Shown: one piece after another, positions 1 through 10,841 of the stretch
How the letters are laid out: each line of letters starts with the position of its first letter
Numbering within the stretch: position 1 is the stretch's first letter
NCBI RefSeq assembly: GCF_034190915.1
Contig: NW_026947509.1
Location: 30,326,767-30,390,766, forward strand
Length of the DNA: 64,000 bases
Direction of reading: 5' to 3'
DNA from: Cavia porcellus
Lineage: Eukaryota; Chordata; Mammalia; Rodentia; Caviidae
Program-made: the position numbers and the translations under genes
The notes under the pieces: model-generated
What the model was told of the DNA's origin: nothing
What the model saw: the letters and a program-made list of their open reading frames with translations, nothing else
Databases searched by the model: none

Positions 1-66
1 AGCTTTGTGCAGAATACTTATTTGAACATATACATGTATGTGTAAAGCACAATGGAAAGAGAAAGT

Positions 67-90
67 ACACACACACGTACACACACACAC
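67..90. repeat. Short imperfect (AC)n microsatellite
   Basis: An alternating AC run is broken by one GT step. It is short and interrupted, so it should be fairly stable in length. It has no gene context. Confidence 0.9.
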
Positions 91-2085
91 CTCTTCTCCT
101 TCCATTGTACTTCCTCTGGTCCACTCACACCCCATTAAACTCATGTCTCTCGTCACTCTTGAAGCTATGTGATAACCCACAGCATCAAAAGCACTGGAAG
201 GAGCATCTGAAACTCTGCCTCCCTCCTTTGTCCATTGACCCATTCATGAGCAGAAGGCAGAGGCCCTGCAGCCCACCCCAAGCTCCCCAGAGCTCTATTG
301 CTCCCTCATCTGCAGCCTCCTACAAGGCCAGGGAATGTCTGTTTCTTGGGAGGCTCCAGGAGTCGGTAGACATCAAGAATTCCACATTTGGAAGATGAAG
401 AAGTTCTGATAGCTGGTCCCAAGAAAGTGTGGTGATGCCTCCCTCACCATGGGCCACTGTGGATGGAGAAATGGAGAGGGCGCATCTGGGCTGAGACTTG
501 AAGAGTGCCCTGAGGGGTCCCAGGTGTTGGACCGAAGAGCCAGGTGGAGATGAGGCAGCAGCTGGGCTGCAGAAAGCGAGTGTGAGACCCCCAAGCTGCT
601 CAGGTCCCTGGGATTTTGGAAATGTTCACCTCCCCTCAACAAAGTTGGGGTGCAATGGGAGTGGGGTGCAGTTCACCCTGAAGGGGAACTGGTCTTAGGA
701 TCAGGCTTGAGAGATGGCCTGTGAGATGTGAAGCCTCAAGTAAGGAGCCAGCACTGACCTCCTTCTTTGGGCAGGAAGCCAGGCTTGGTCACTCCCACAA
801 AGAGCAGAGGTCTCTTTGGGGACTGTCCCAGCTGCTCCTCACTTATAGCCACCCACTCAAGGGGAGTTCTGCAGGGACTCAGGAGTCCATGGACAGCTGG
901 CAGGAGCAGTTGGTCTGTCATCTCCCTATTTCCACTCATAGGACCGTCCCCAAGGGCTGCCTGGAATGCACCACAGCCCAGTCAATGAGCTGGTGCCAGA
1001 GAAGCAAGGCCACACCACAAGGAGAAAGGAGGGCAATCCGAGCTTGAAGGTGGTGCTCAGCCTGCAGGACCAAGTGGGAGGATGGGCACCCTTGTGAGCC
1101 CCACAGTCTGGGTCCCACCCTGGCCTTCTCTGGACTCCCTACCCCCACCCCAGCACCAGCACACAGAGCAGCCTTCTCCGGAATTGTCCATAGCCTGGAC
1201 CTCCTCCTGACCCTGCCCTGCCTGAGACTAGGGCAGGGAGGAACGTGCCATGGCTGCCGGACATTTGTTCACGGTTATGCGTGTGGCGTATCAGTCAGGA
1301 AACAGCTCGTTAATCACCAGCAGGTTCTGCCCAAACACAGCTATCAAAGGAGCAGAAGTACACACTGTCCCCTGGCTGGACTCGGCTCAGCTGGGCCTGG
1401 TGCTGAGCAGACAGCCCACACCAGTGATAACTGGTTTAAAATTGCCCAGCTGCTGTGTGTTTAATCGGCATCCAGAAAGAGAAGAGGAGGGGACCTGGCA
1501 CATCCACGTCAAGGGCCTATCTTGGGAGTGATGGTGTGCATTTCCTGGGGAGGGCAGCTTTTGGGGACCTGGTGGTGTCACCCTGAGAGACTCATACCTG
1601 GTGGGATGGGGCCAGGAGGGAGGCAGGGGATTACTTTTGGGAGGGAATGTCACTGGGGGATACCCAGCTCAGACCCATGCTTCCGAGTCTACCATTGTTG
1701 CATCTATGAATTGTCATCCTTACGGCTGCTGCCCAGGTCTGAGGCCCAGTGGCTGCTGCACTGGTCCTGTATGACCTCCTGCATCATCTCTGGACTCTGA
1801 ACTAGTCCCCCATACAATCCCAGAGTGAGCTCTGACATGAAAGCCTTTAGTAAGGCCAGGGAACCCAGGACATCATGTAGACTGTGACCAAAGTGGCCAC
1901 CCACATCACATGTGTGTGAACGCGTGCCCTGGAGGGATCAACAGAAATGAATAGCGACTGTAAGACCAAGGCTGGGGTGTTGCACATGGACCCCGGAGTC
2001 TGCAACCATCGCACAGTCTCAGTCTAACCCCTGAGGCTCTAACAAACACCTCAGGATGAGCACTGTGATGGGGAAGAGAGAGATT
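91..2085. other. Unique non-coding DNA, GC-rich
   Basis: I see no recognisable repeat, exon or RNA gene here. The longest open frame is 108 codons (721-1047, plus) and it overlaps open frames in two other phases, which is what GC-rich non-coding sequence gives. None of the translations carries a domain or motif that I recognise. Confidence 0.6.
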
Positions 2086-2089
2086 TGGT

Positions 2090-2357
2090 CCCCAGTGGGC
2101 ACTGGCCTGGCATCTGCCTGGCACCTGGTGAGGGCCATGGGCTGCACTCCAGCATGGCAGAGGCATTCCACGGTGAGACAGGGCAAGCACACTGTGCTGG
2201 CTCTATCTTCCTCTTCTCATGAAGCCATCAATACCATCCTGAGGCCCTACCACCGACCTTGTTGAAACCTAATGACCTCTAAGTACCATTAACACAGGAA
2301 TTTGGGGATTAAGTTTCCAACACATGAACTTGTGGGACACATTCAAACCATAGCAGA
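2090..2357 (-). mobile_element. Old MaLR-type LTR remnant, minus strand
   Basis: Read on the plus strand, this carries the landmarks of an antisense MST/MLT-class LTR. There is a stretch reading 'cttcctcttctcatgaag', then a block around 'cctaatgacctctaag', and an end with 'gggacacattcaaaccata' (positions about 2335-2353). MaLR LTRs are non-autonomous ERVL-related elements spread early in placental evolution. No target duplication could be seen, and the subfamily cannot be assigned by eye. Confidence 0.6.
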
Positions 2358-2815
2358 TGTACACTTGAATTGAAAAATAAGTTATGGAGAACAAACAGTG
2401 GGAGCCAGGTTCCCACTATTGGATGGGAGGTCGGGGACAAGAAGGGGAGGACAGTAGGAGTGAGCTGGAAGCATCCGTGCAGACTCATGAGTAGCCAGAT
2501 GGATACAGATGGATAAACAGGATAAACACAGATGTCAGGATGGGTAAATCTCTACACAAGGGATGCACGCATGCGCATTTCCAAAGTTCTTCTGTAGGCT
2601 CAGAAGCAATAACAGGCCAGGGGCAGCAAGCATGCAGGCTCCAGATCCTGGCTTCTAACATCATTTCCCAGTAAAAGGAACCAGGTCTCCTTTGGCTAAT
2701 TCTGGGGCTGGAGCAAAACATAGACAAGACTAGCTTGAGAACCTTGTAGGGCAGAAAGGAAGGCTGTGCTCCTGAGGTGACTCCTGAGGGACTGGAATGT
2801 GTCCCTACTGCTTGA
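2358..2815. other. Unassigned sequence between LTR and L1 end
   Basis: Nothing clear is visible. It has a purine-rich stretch near 2425-2470 and a short run of 'ggata' units at 2500-2525. It may include more of the degraded L1 that follows, but I cannot show that. Confidence 0.4.
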
Positions 2816-2946
2816 TTGTGACAGGAACATCATTCCAAGATATGCATAACAGGAGGAAGGGTGGTCAGGGGCTGTGGAACCTGCCGTTCCAGCTCAGCAA
2901 CTTTTCTGTAAATCTAAAACTCTCTGTAATACGAAGGTGGTCTCTT
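2816..2946 (+). mobile_element. L1 3'-end fragment, sense
   Basis: The stretch around 2897-2935 ('gcaacttttctgtaaatc' followed by 'tctctgtaat') matches the 3' terminal segment of old mammalian L1 (L1M) elements, which end in a Cys/Asn-free untranslated region just before the A-rich tail. It has no protein-coding content. It is old and diverged, and it served as the target for the retroinsertion that begins at 2962. Confidence 0.55.
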
Positions 2947-2961
2947 AAGAAGTCACTGATA
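2947..2961. repeat. Target-site duplication, left copy (15 bp)
   Basis: This 15-mer, 'aagaagtcactgata', recurs exactly at 3315-3329 and brackets the insertion 2962-3314. The junction 'tctt|aaga' resembles the TT|AAAA preference of the L1 endonuclease. Confidence 0.92.
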
Positions 2962-3314
2962 CTTTGTGTAAATTTTGTTATAAAAAAGAGAGGGAGGGAA
3001 AAAAAAAAGAGCTCTAACGGATATAACAACAAGTGTGTTTAGGGATGTTAAATAGCTGACTATATTAATGTTTTTGGATCATTGAACACAGCTGTTTGCA
3101 GTCTCTCCGTTTGAATGTCTACTTTGTATTCTTTGATACTGTGATTTGAGCAACTATTTCCAAGATGATATTATGTAATCTATTAACAGGTGATTTCTTA
3201 CTGTTATGTTTATTTTTTTTTTTTGTAGTTCTGTATTATGTGTAACCTTACACTGCTTTGTCTTGTTTTGTGTTTTTCTCTTTTTCCTCTTAAATAAAAA
3301 AAAAAAAAAAAAAA
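2962..3314 (+). pseudogene. Poly(A)-tailed L1-mediated retroinsertion (3'-UTR retrocopy or 5'-truncated LINE)
   Basis: This 353-bp insert has the hallmarks of target-primed reverse transcription. It has perfect 15-bp flanking duplications, a 3' run of A at about 3295-3314, an AATAAA at 3293-3298 directly joined to that run, and an L1-endonuclease-like target. The body is AT-rich with several stop codons in every frame, and it looks like the last part of an mRNA 3' UTR. I cannot name the parent gene. A 5'-truncated young L1 tail is the main alternative. The intact tail and exact duplication point to a rather recent event. No coding part of a parent gene is present, so it should be functionally inert. 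Confidence 0.8.
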
Positions 3315-3329
3315 AAGAAGTCACTGATA
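3315..3329. repeat. Target-site duplication, right copy (15 bp)
   Basis: Exact second copy of the 15-mer at 2947-2961. Its first two bases merge with the poly(A) tail of the insert. Confidence 0.92.
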
Positions 3330-3513
3330 AGGTGCCACTCTGCCTTTCTCTGTAACCTGTCCCAGGTCTTGGCTACCTCCTCACCTTCTTGGGTCCCACT
3401 CCTGGCTGCTCCTGCTCTTCTCATCGGGCCTGTAGGGGTGCTGCTTAGTCACCCTGTGTGCTGTCCCTTCCTTGGACAGCTCCCTGCCCTGTGCTCAGCT
3501 CCTCTTTCCCATA

Positions 3514-3514
3514 G

Positions 3515-3550
<36 letters not shown>
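3514..3550. repeat. (CG)n(CA)n microsatellite
   Basis: A short CG run passes into about 15 uninterrupted CA units. The degenerate CA-rich sequence up to about 3750 is probably decayed repeat. Reading frames across it give Thr/His or Val/Cys repeats that should not be taken as protein. Confidence 0.95.
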
Positions 3551-3553
<3 letters not shown>

Positions 3554-3760
3554 ATTTGCACTTTCACAACACACAAATGTACACTTATGCTGTCACACAC
3601 ATATGCACACATCCTCACACCTATGCCTACGCACATGCACACTTTCCTGCATGCACATATGCTGGCAGACTTGCATATACACCAATACATGTACCTGAGA
3701 GCACACAGGTTCCTAACACACACAGACATATACACAAACATACAGCCTCTGTCACAGCTT
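3551..3760. repeat. Degenerate CA-rich low-complexity tract
   Basis: It has many ACACA and CATAC words broken by point changes and continues the pure CA array on its left. Both strands give long His/Thr- or Cys/Val-rich open frames (up to 128 codons at 3472-3858), which are an effect of base composition. Confidence 0.75.
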
Positions 3761-5234
3761 ATGTCTGCTGTGTTTCATGTGTCTCCCCAGCAGGTGTAAA
3801 AGACCCCAGAGAAAGGCATGTCCTCATTGTTACTGTGAGAGAGCACAGAGCAGAATGATCACCCCCACTAGGTCCCAGGCAGCAGGTGACCACAGTCTCC
3901 AGGGATTATCAAAGTCATCCTCAAATCATTGAGCAATTCAAGTTTACACTAGCAGTGCAAAGATACCCAGTGTTGCACACTCCACTGACACCTGCCCCAT
4001 GCTTGTTTTCTAGAAGTCTAGAATCAAATCATGCATCCACACACCAAGAATATGGAAGTGTATCTGTAGCTTAACGGCCACACTGCAGCAGTGTGGCTGT
4101 CAAGGCGGAAAACACATGAGATGACAGGTGAACATTAAAGCCACAGAAGAAAGGGGTGTTGGGAGCAGATGGCAGATGGAAACATGTATGAAATGGGCTT
4201 TTCTTGAAAGCAGAAGTTATAGCAATTCTAGTTGTCCTGAGGCTGCATGGAGATCAGATGACAGAGACAGTTCAGAGCCTTCCGTTTCTGGATGGACACT
4301 GGGAAGCTGCTTTAGAGATGCTGGCATGGATAATGATCTAGAGCCCTTCAGGTTTTATCAACCAGCTCAGGACTTAAAGTAGGCAAAGTTTCAGCACTTG
4401 TCAGAGTATTGGGGAAGAGGCTTTTTGTAGAGTGGCTTTGGGGGCTCATGGCTTGGATTCTAGGTGCCTTTACCCGCAGGAAGGTAACAGAAGAAACCCT
4501 CCTGGAAATGATGTCATCACCTTCAATCTGCCAACAAGGCTGCCTGAGACCATGCCAGGGTGGGATGACTTGATTCCAACTTGTTCAGCGCAATTTCTGA
4601 CAACACATTGTGTCCTCTTTCACCCTATCTACCAGCTCTGCCACTATGTGATTCCTAGCTCTGCTCCTAAGTCAGAGAGGCCACTAAAAGTCAGGCCCCC
4701 TGTCAAGTCCAGAGCTGGCCACCCTCAGATCCTCTCCTACCTATGCCAGGACCCTGCTCACTAAGGGGCCTTGAGGGACTTATGCTTGGGTGTCCAGCAC
4801 TGACACCCACAGTCAGCAGGAACTGGAGCCCAGGGGCCTGGTGGCTGCCTGGGAGGCACTGCTGGCTGATGGTGCTCTGCTTGAGGTGGGACCTGCTAGC
4901 TGATCCCTAGGTATCTCTAGAGCCCAGAGCTGCACTGCATTCCTGGATGAAATGGAGAGCATGTCCCTTTCTCTGTCCTGTGCGGTGGACAGGGCAGGTG
5001 ACACCCTCTTCCCAACTGCCCCCTCTCCATGGGAGTTCCCAGCAAGGGCTTTGCAGAGTCTGCACCATCTATGTCGCATCTTCCCAGCACCTAGCACTCC
5101 ACAGGCACTGGTCTCCCAGTCCTAGGCAACCCCCAGATGGCTCCAGCTGGTCCATCGTACCCTGCAGCCTTCAGGGAGAGCTCCATCTGTACATCAGTCT
5201 GTACATGGGTGGGCAGTGAGAATCTCAAGGTTAG
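3761..5234. other. Unique non-coding DNA
   Basis: No repeat family or exon is recognised. Short open frames (up to 110 codons at 4432-4764) have no recognisable domain. Confidence 0.55.
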
Positions 5235-5345
5235 GAGTGTCATTGTTTATCTCTGTAACCCTATTATTTAACACATAGCTGGCACATGCCAGGCATTAAA
5301 TCAAGGATTTTACCCTGAATTAGTGATCAGGGAATGAATGAATGC
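5235..5345 (+). mobile_element. Ancient MIR/L2 3'-end fragment
   Basis: The run 'cacatagctggcacatgcc' followed by 'attaaat' and a GAATGAATGAATG stretch at 5333-5345 matches the shared 3' tail of MIR and L2 elements. These are the oldest interspersed repeats seen in mammals. It is strongly diverged. Confidence 0.5.
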
Positions 5346-6069
5346 TTGCCCACCACTCCTTAGTTGAGCCCCTATACTGCCTCTCCAGCCAGATCGTGAG
5401 TGATTTCAGGACAGGAGCTCCCTGTCACGCTCTCTAGGGTCTTTCTGTCAACACAGCCACACGTGCAGCCCTGGGCTCCAGGAGCAGTAAAGACAGCGGT
5501 CTGAGAGGGTGGGAGGGGAGACAGCTGCAGGGAACCCTGTACCTGCTCATCAATCTTGATCACATCTTGGACACAGGGCCATGAGGTGATCTTTCTACAC
5601 CTTGAGACTGAGCTGGGAGCCACCAACTCTGTAATATCCTCAGAGCTGTGTATATTTTTACTAAAATGCATTTGACAAGTTCGCGATATCTTTGACCTTG
5701 GAAAGATTAAGATGGACCAAGTCTGGGACTCACTGGAGATTGCTCGGGTGTACAGATGACTCTTGGCTCAGCAGCTGGCTTGGAGCTCTGATCTGCTACC
5801 ATGAAGGGGTCTGAAGGGCCCGCAGGAGGGAGAGGCCCAGGGAAGAGGCCGAGGCATGAAAGGGAAAAAAGGCTGCCATGTTGACACATGCACAGGACAA
5901 CCCCAGAGCCCCCAAGCTTGTCCGAAGAGTCTACTTAGCCTGGATGAAGAACCCGTTCCCCACTCCCAAATGTCCCAAAGCATCTGATAGACATAAAATA
6001 CCGGACTTGCAGGGGACAGCGCTTCAGGGAGCAATCGTGAGAGCTGGGCTGATGTCAGCCCATTCTTAA
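5346..6069. other. Unique non-coding DNA
   Basis: I see no gene or recognisable repeat. The open frames on both strands overlap each other and lack domains. Confidence 0.5.
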
Positions 6070-6106
6070 ACAGATCGTTAATTCACCCAACTAATATTTA
6101 TTGACC
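6070..6106 (+). mobile_element. Possible L2 3'-end scrap
   Basis: 'caactaatatttattgacca' (about 6088-6107) resembles the conserved L2 word CAACAAATATTTATTGAGCA. Only this word is recognisable, so the call is tentative. Confidence 0.35.
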
Positions 6107-7853
6107 AGAAAATGGCTACTTGGAGAACTTCTTGGGTTTTGAAACATCCCCATATATCTTTTTTCTCTCTCTTTTCCTCTCTACCTCCTCCTCTGTCATC
6201 CTCATAAAACTGTGAGAAGAAAAATGTCCTCTGAGTCTGCAGTTGACCAAGGATGTGAAAAGACAGCAAGATGGCAGCTGTAAAAAGATGACCCAAGTCC
6301 CGGCCACAGTGCAAGTGATCTGAGGTACCCAGGAGGCCAGCTGGCCAAGGAGGGAGAGGGCTTGGGCTCCACCGGACCAGACCTCGGAGGTCTCCCGTTC
6401 AGAGGAAATGGGCTGTTTAATGATAACAAAGTCCTGCAGTTCTGTACAAGCTTATAACAGAGTAGTGGCCACAGACCACATGCTGTCCCATGCCATAGCT
6501 CTCGGGTCCTTTGCAGCTGCTCTGAGGATCCCGAAGCCAACATGGCAGCCTCTCGCGGTTCCTGGCCTGGCACTCTGTGGCTCGGCCCTTCTGATTTATG
6601 ATTCCCTCTCTGTCCTTGAGTGTCTAACAGCAGAATTAGCCATGCAGCTCTGGGTTAGGAAACCAAACATCGGAACCTGGTTAAATGTTTGCCTTCTCCT
6701 TGAGAGGCGATGACTGGTACCAGGTGAATAAGGTGTACGGGCTTTGTGACAGCTGCTTTGGTTCTTGGGGGCCCTGTGCTCTTTCCCCTATTTCCCCCCA
6801 AGGTCCAAAGAAGTGAGGCCATCACTTATTTGGAGAGAGCTCACTCTCATAATAAGGACCAAACTTGGCATTTCTAGACCATAAGGAAAATGGAGGCTAT
6901 GATGCATTTAGGAAATACAGGCACGTAAGGCCATACACAGCTGGAACATCTGGCCTTATAAAACTAAAAATAACACCCCATAAAATATATGATAGTCATT
7001 TATTTTGACAGCTGAAATACACTTTCCATTGCTCATGACTGTGAACCTCAGTGGGGCAAGAGCCTTGCATTTGTGTATTCTGGGATCAGTGACATCTCAG
7101 TCATATGGGTCTCTCATTCTACCTTCTTTTCACAGTTCCCCAAGCATCTGGAACTCCCACCCCACCCCCGCTCCACTTTGCTTAAAAGGCCTTTTCCTGT
7201 GCTTGGTTTCCACCTCAGAGCTTTCTTTAGGCTCCCTTCCCGAGGCTCAGGCTGGTGGCCCCCCAGCCCTTGGGTATGAAGACTCTGCATCTTGCTCAGC
7301 ACCGTCTACCCTTCCCTTCTTGGCTATTTATTTAGCGGGCTCGATGCTCCTGAGCAGCAGAAGTCATGCACGCAGGATGCCTGCCTCCCTCTCTGCTCCA
7401 AGGCTCAGCTTCTTTTCTGGGTGACATAAATGTCCATCAGGATTAGCCAGATGGCCACTGACCTCAAAGCTTCCCAACCCAAGGGCCTGCTCTCTCACTG
7501 CTCAGCACTGTGTCCCAGGGCTTTCACTTGGACTCATCCTTAAAATGGTCCATGTATACCATCTGCAATTTTCCGCCCCAGAGCCCTCGAACAGTAATCT
7601 CCCCGCATTTCAGCCCCATCCCCCACAGCTCCCCAGCCATTTCTCTGAGATGTAACCCTCGGGCTTCTCTCTGCTCACCTGTCCCCCTCAGCCCTTCACG
7701 GTGCGGACATCATCCCAGGCGTTGGACTCTACCACCACATTTGTACTGTTGTCTGCCTCCTCAAGTCTGCGTCCTTTTATTTTTCTCCTCTAGCAAACCC
7801 TTGGGGAGCCTCTCCTTCTGCCTGTGTAGTGTTTGTCCTGACACCTACCATGA
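6107..7853. other. Unique non-coding DNA, pyrimidine-rich in parts
   Basis: No exon is recognised. The segment 7040-7330 is C/T-rich and could be decayed L2. The 139-codon open frame at 7005-7424 (plus) has no recognised domain. 6140-6200 is a pyrimidine-rich stretch. Confidence 0.5.
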
Positions 7854-7965
7854 CTGACTCATTTAAACCTTATAAAAAGCCTGTGGTGTGAGGAGCACCA
7901 GATATATCCATTTCAAAAGTGAGGAAGTCAAGGTATATGGAGACACATAATTTGCTGGGGGAATG
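7854..7965 (+). mobile_element. Ancient MIR/L2-like fragment
   Basis: The order of landmarks ('tttaaaccttataaaaagcc', a GTGAGG word, then 'atttcaaaagtgaggaagtc' and 'gagacacataatttgct') follows the well-known old repeat in which CCTCACAACAACCC is followed by a fibre of TTTTACAGATGAGGAAACTGAGGC and ACTTGCCC. It is strongly diverged. Confidence 0.45.
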
Positions 7966-9003
7966 AAAACAACTCTGAGTCATTGCCCTATAAGTTTAGT
8001 TCTTTGCTGTCATATTTGTTCAAAAATCTTACCTACAAAATTATTCTTTTCATATCATTAATTAGGGTATTTTTGTTATTGAGCTACTGAAAATTGTTGT
8101 GTTCATTTTATGATGTATTCCTTTGTAATTTGTTCAGAATTTTGGCCCTCAGGAAGGTGGACCATCCAGAAATCAGAAGTGAAAATTATCATATGTCTGT
8201 TACATATTAGTCTTTCAGATTATTAACTTGTTTAGAGTCAACTAGAAATAAGATGCTAAATTAAGAAAGAAAAACAAACTTCAATTAATTGCTAACCCCA
8301 GTTGGTTGTTTGTTTGTGACCACCCAGAATGCACCATTGATTCTGAAGGGGTCAAATATTTTTGCAAATCTAGATTCCCTCCCCTTAATATTTAGCCAAT
8401 AGTATGAGAATCATCTGGTTAATTATTAAATATTTAACAACTCTTATTAATGGCATCTTTATTTAAACCAAAGCCTGTTTTTAATCTATATTTTTATTTC
8501 TGTTTTTGAAGTCAGAGAATTTTCATCTTGTCTACCCTGGATTATATTTTCTCTGGAATTCTTCCTGTGATTTTTGATTTGTTGGCTTTTGTCTTTGTAA
8601 CTGAAAAGTTTTATGGGTCACATTGAAACCTGTGAGAAGCTTAAAAGAGCAGCTTATTTATTCATTGATTCATTGATTGATTCATGTAACAGTGAATAAG
8701 GAGGCAGATGTCTGAGACCCCCTTCTATGTAGACAGGATCGCGATGTTTGAGATATCTGGACTGGTTTTCATTCTCACCTGTGCTGTGAGTGTGGTGCCT
8801 TCTGCACCTGGCCAGTCTAAGGGACAGTCCTTACCACAGCACACTAACAGCTTCCCCATGCTATGCCATGGACCACTTATGCATGCAGATCCCATTTGGA
8901 GCCTTGTTCTGTCTGGTGTGGTTTCTAAATTTTTTCTGCTATTGACATAGAGTGGTACTTAAGCTCTAGACACAGTGTTCCACTTCAATAAACAAAAGTA
9001 GGA

Positions 9004-9005
<2 letters not shown>
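7966..9005. other. AT-rich unique DNA; possible conserved non-coding element
   Basis: Between about 8230 and 8640 the sequence is AT-rich, dense in TAAT/ATTA words, and free of recognisable repeats. This resembles homeodomain-bound enhancers, but composition alone gives many such words. A tetranucleotide-like ATTCATTGATTCATTGATTGATTCATG stretch occurs near 8659-8687. No coding sequence is seen. Confidence 0.35.

Positions 9006-9036
<31 letters not shown>
9006..9036. repeat. (AC)n microsatellite
   Basis: A pure AC run of about 15 units. It lies directly before the L1 ORF1 segment starting near 9060. Confidence 0.95.
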
Positions 9037-9037
<1 letters not shown>

Positions 9038-9059
9038 AACAAAAGAAGATAACCCACTG

Positions 9060-10060
9060 TTGAGAGGCAGAGGAAACAACTGTTTAGACTCAGACATGCC
9101 ACAGCTTTTAGAACTATGGAGTAGAAATTTTAAAACAATTTATTAATGTGTTTGATGGTTTAGTCAAAAATTCAAAGCATGCGTATGCACAGAACGGAAA
9201 GTATCAGAGAAATGGAAACTGTAAGAAGGGTTCAATTGTAAATTAAAAACAAAACAAATCCATCAAAAACTAAAACACGATATTGGAAATGAAATAAAGG
9301 ATGTCTTTGATAAACTCATTCATTGACTTTACATAACTGGGGAAATAATCAGTAAACTTGAAGATAGATGCACAGAAATAAACCAGGCTGAATGAGGGAA
9401 GAAGGAAGAGGGGGAGGAAAAGGAGAGAAAAAGGAGAAGGAGAAAGGAGGAGGAGGAGGAAAAAAGAGAAAGGGAGCAGAAAAGAAAGAGGAGAAGGGGA
9501 GGAGAAAGAAGAGGAGAAAGAACAAACCTGAGATTTGTTAAGCAAAATTTTTTAAAAATTTAAGCAACATGGATGTCCCAGGAGGAGAAAAAAGATAAAG
9601 AGAAGAAATACTTGACAAACAGTAGCCAGGAGTTTTCTAAAAGTAATGAAGTATGTTGAACTATAGAACACTAAACAGGGTAATTTTTTTTAAAACTTGG
9701 TATTATAATCATACTTTTAAAAAATATATAGTCAATTTTGAGGCAGTCAGAGAAAAATGACATATACAGAAAAATAAAGATAAGAATTACAGCCAACTTC
9801 CTAACAACAACTATGCAAACAGGAAGTCAATGGAGTGCTGTCTCTAAAGCACCAGAGAAACTAATGTGCTGGCCCCGTGTTCTAGATTGAGTGAAAATAT
9901 TGGTTTTACAAGTAAAGATGACATAGAGGCTTTTTCAGGAAGTCGAAAGCTGAGAAAATTTTATTACCAGGGAATCTAAGCTACATGGGATGTTAAAGAG
10001 AGCTATGAGGCAGAAGGAATTTGATGCCTAACAGAAATTAGGACGGACACACCGAGTGAG
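9060..10060 (+). mobile_element. Degenerate L1 5'/ORF1 segment, sense
   Basis: Several blocks follow the ORF1 coding region of old L1M elements in the right order. These are 'gaaattttaaaacaat' (9124-9139), 'atggaaactgtaagaa' (about 9211), 'gatgtctttgataaactcat' (about 9300), 'gaagatagatgcacagaaa' (about 9359), and further on the segment at 9740-9990 with 'cagtcagagaaaaatga' and 'gagaaaattttattaccag'. ORF1 codes for the RNA-binding nucleocapsid-like L1 protein. Here it is full of stops and frameshifts. No ORF2 follows, so this is a 3'-truncated or rearranged piece or a half-L1 (HAL1). A purine microsatellite has grown inside it (9394-9522). Confidence 0.7.
9394..9522. repeat. GA-rich purine tract (~129 bp)
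   Basis: A nearly uninterrupted A/G strand made of irregular GGA, GAA and GAGGA units. It sits where L1 ORF1 is already purine-rich, so it probably arose by slippage inside the L1 copy. The complementary strand gives a Ser/Leu/Phe/Pro open frame (9270-9545 minus) that is not a gene. Confidence 0.92.
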
Positions 10061-10655
10061 CTCCCCAGATGGCAGGAATGACAGCAATGGCCAAGAATGC
10101 CACAGTCAGCCTTCAGGAGTGACACCTGTGCATGTTGTACTGTGTGACCCTGGTCACATGCGGCCGAGAGAGAGCATACAGAACAAAGGCTCCCTGGGGA
10201 ATGTGTTATGCCCCTGAGCTTCTGGTACTTACATGGACACATAAGATCATGGAAAACCCTCTCAAACTGCAACTCCCTGGACTTGCTTTCTCCATTACAA
10301 ATGCTGTATCTCACCCCAAAAATGCCTGGCTTTTGTTTGAGAGATTCCTATCAGTGTTTTTGCTCAGTACCATAGCACTTGTCTGTCATTTACCAGACTG
10401 TTTTGGCATAATCAGAAGGACTCTGTTTCCATCTTTTCCCTGAGAAAACTGAAGCCCCACAGCTGTGAAGAAGAGTAGTCTAGCTGAAATAGCACTGGCC
10501 TGGAACTTAGCTCCCAGCCCTGGCTTCAAGGCCTCACACCTTCCGGGCGCTGACTTCCTCATCTGTGAAACATGGTCGCACCTGCAGCTCATGAGTCACC
10601 TTGAAAGTGTAAGATGTCCAAGAACGGGTGTCATGACAATGATGAGAATGTCCAC
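10061..10655. other. Unique non-coding DNA
   Basis: No repeat or exon is recognised with confidence. A word like 'cctgagaaaactgaagccccac' (about 10440-10461) hints at an old MIR-type relic. Two overlapping 103-codon frames on opposite strands carry no domain. Confidence 0.45.
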
Positions 10656-10838
10656 AAGTGTCTGTGTGCTCTGTCACCTATGGCTAGATAACCTGGCCAA
10701 GTCACTCAGCCACCCTGTACTGCTGAAAAGAATAATTCCTCATGGGTCTGTTCTGAGCAAAGTGAGCTGATGATTGCAAAATGCTCAAAATATTATCTAA
10801 CACATAATAGACGCCTTCTATTAGTATTAGTATTAGTA
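10656..10838 (+). mobile_element. MIR SINE, sense
   Basis: Landmarks in order: 'ggctagataacctggccaag' and 'tcactcagccaccctgtact' (10682-10720), then a variable middle, then 'tgcaaaatgctcaaaatatt' and 'taacacataatagacgcc' (10774-10816). These match the core and tail of the tRNA-derived MIR family. It is followed by a short array of TTAGTA units (10818-10840). Confidence 0.6.
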
Positions 10839-10841
10839 TTT
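10818..10841. repeat. Short (TTAGTA)n tandem repeat
   Basis: About four TTAGTA/ATTAGT units follow the MIR tail. The array is too short to be a strong length-polymorphism candidate. Confidence 0.8.

Noticed and set aside
3472..3858. 128-codon frame across the CA repeat
   Set aside because: Thr/His-rich translation is produced by the microsatellite and its decayed flank.
9270..9545. 91-codon Ser/Leu/Phe-rich minus frame
   Set aside because: It is the complement of the GA-rich purine tract within an L1 copy.
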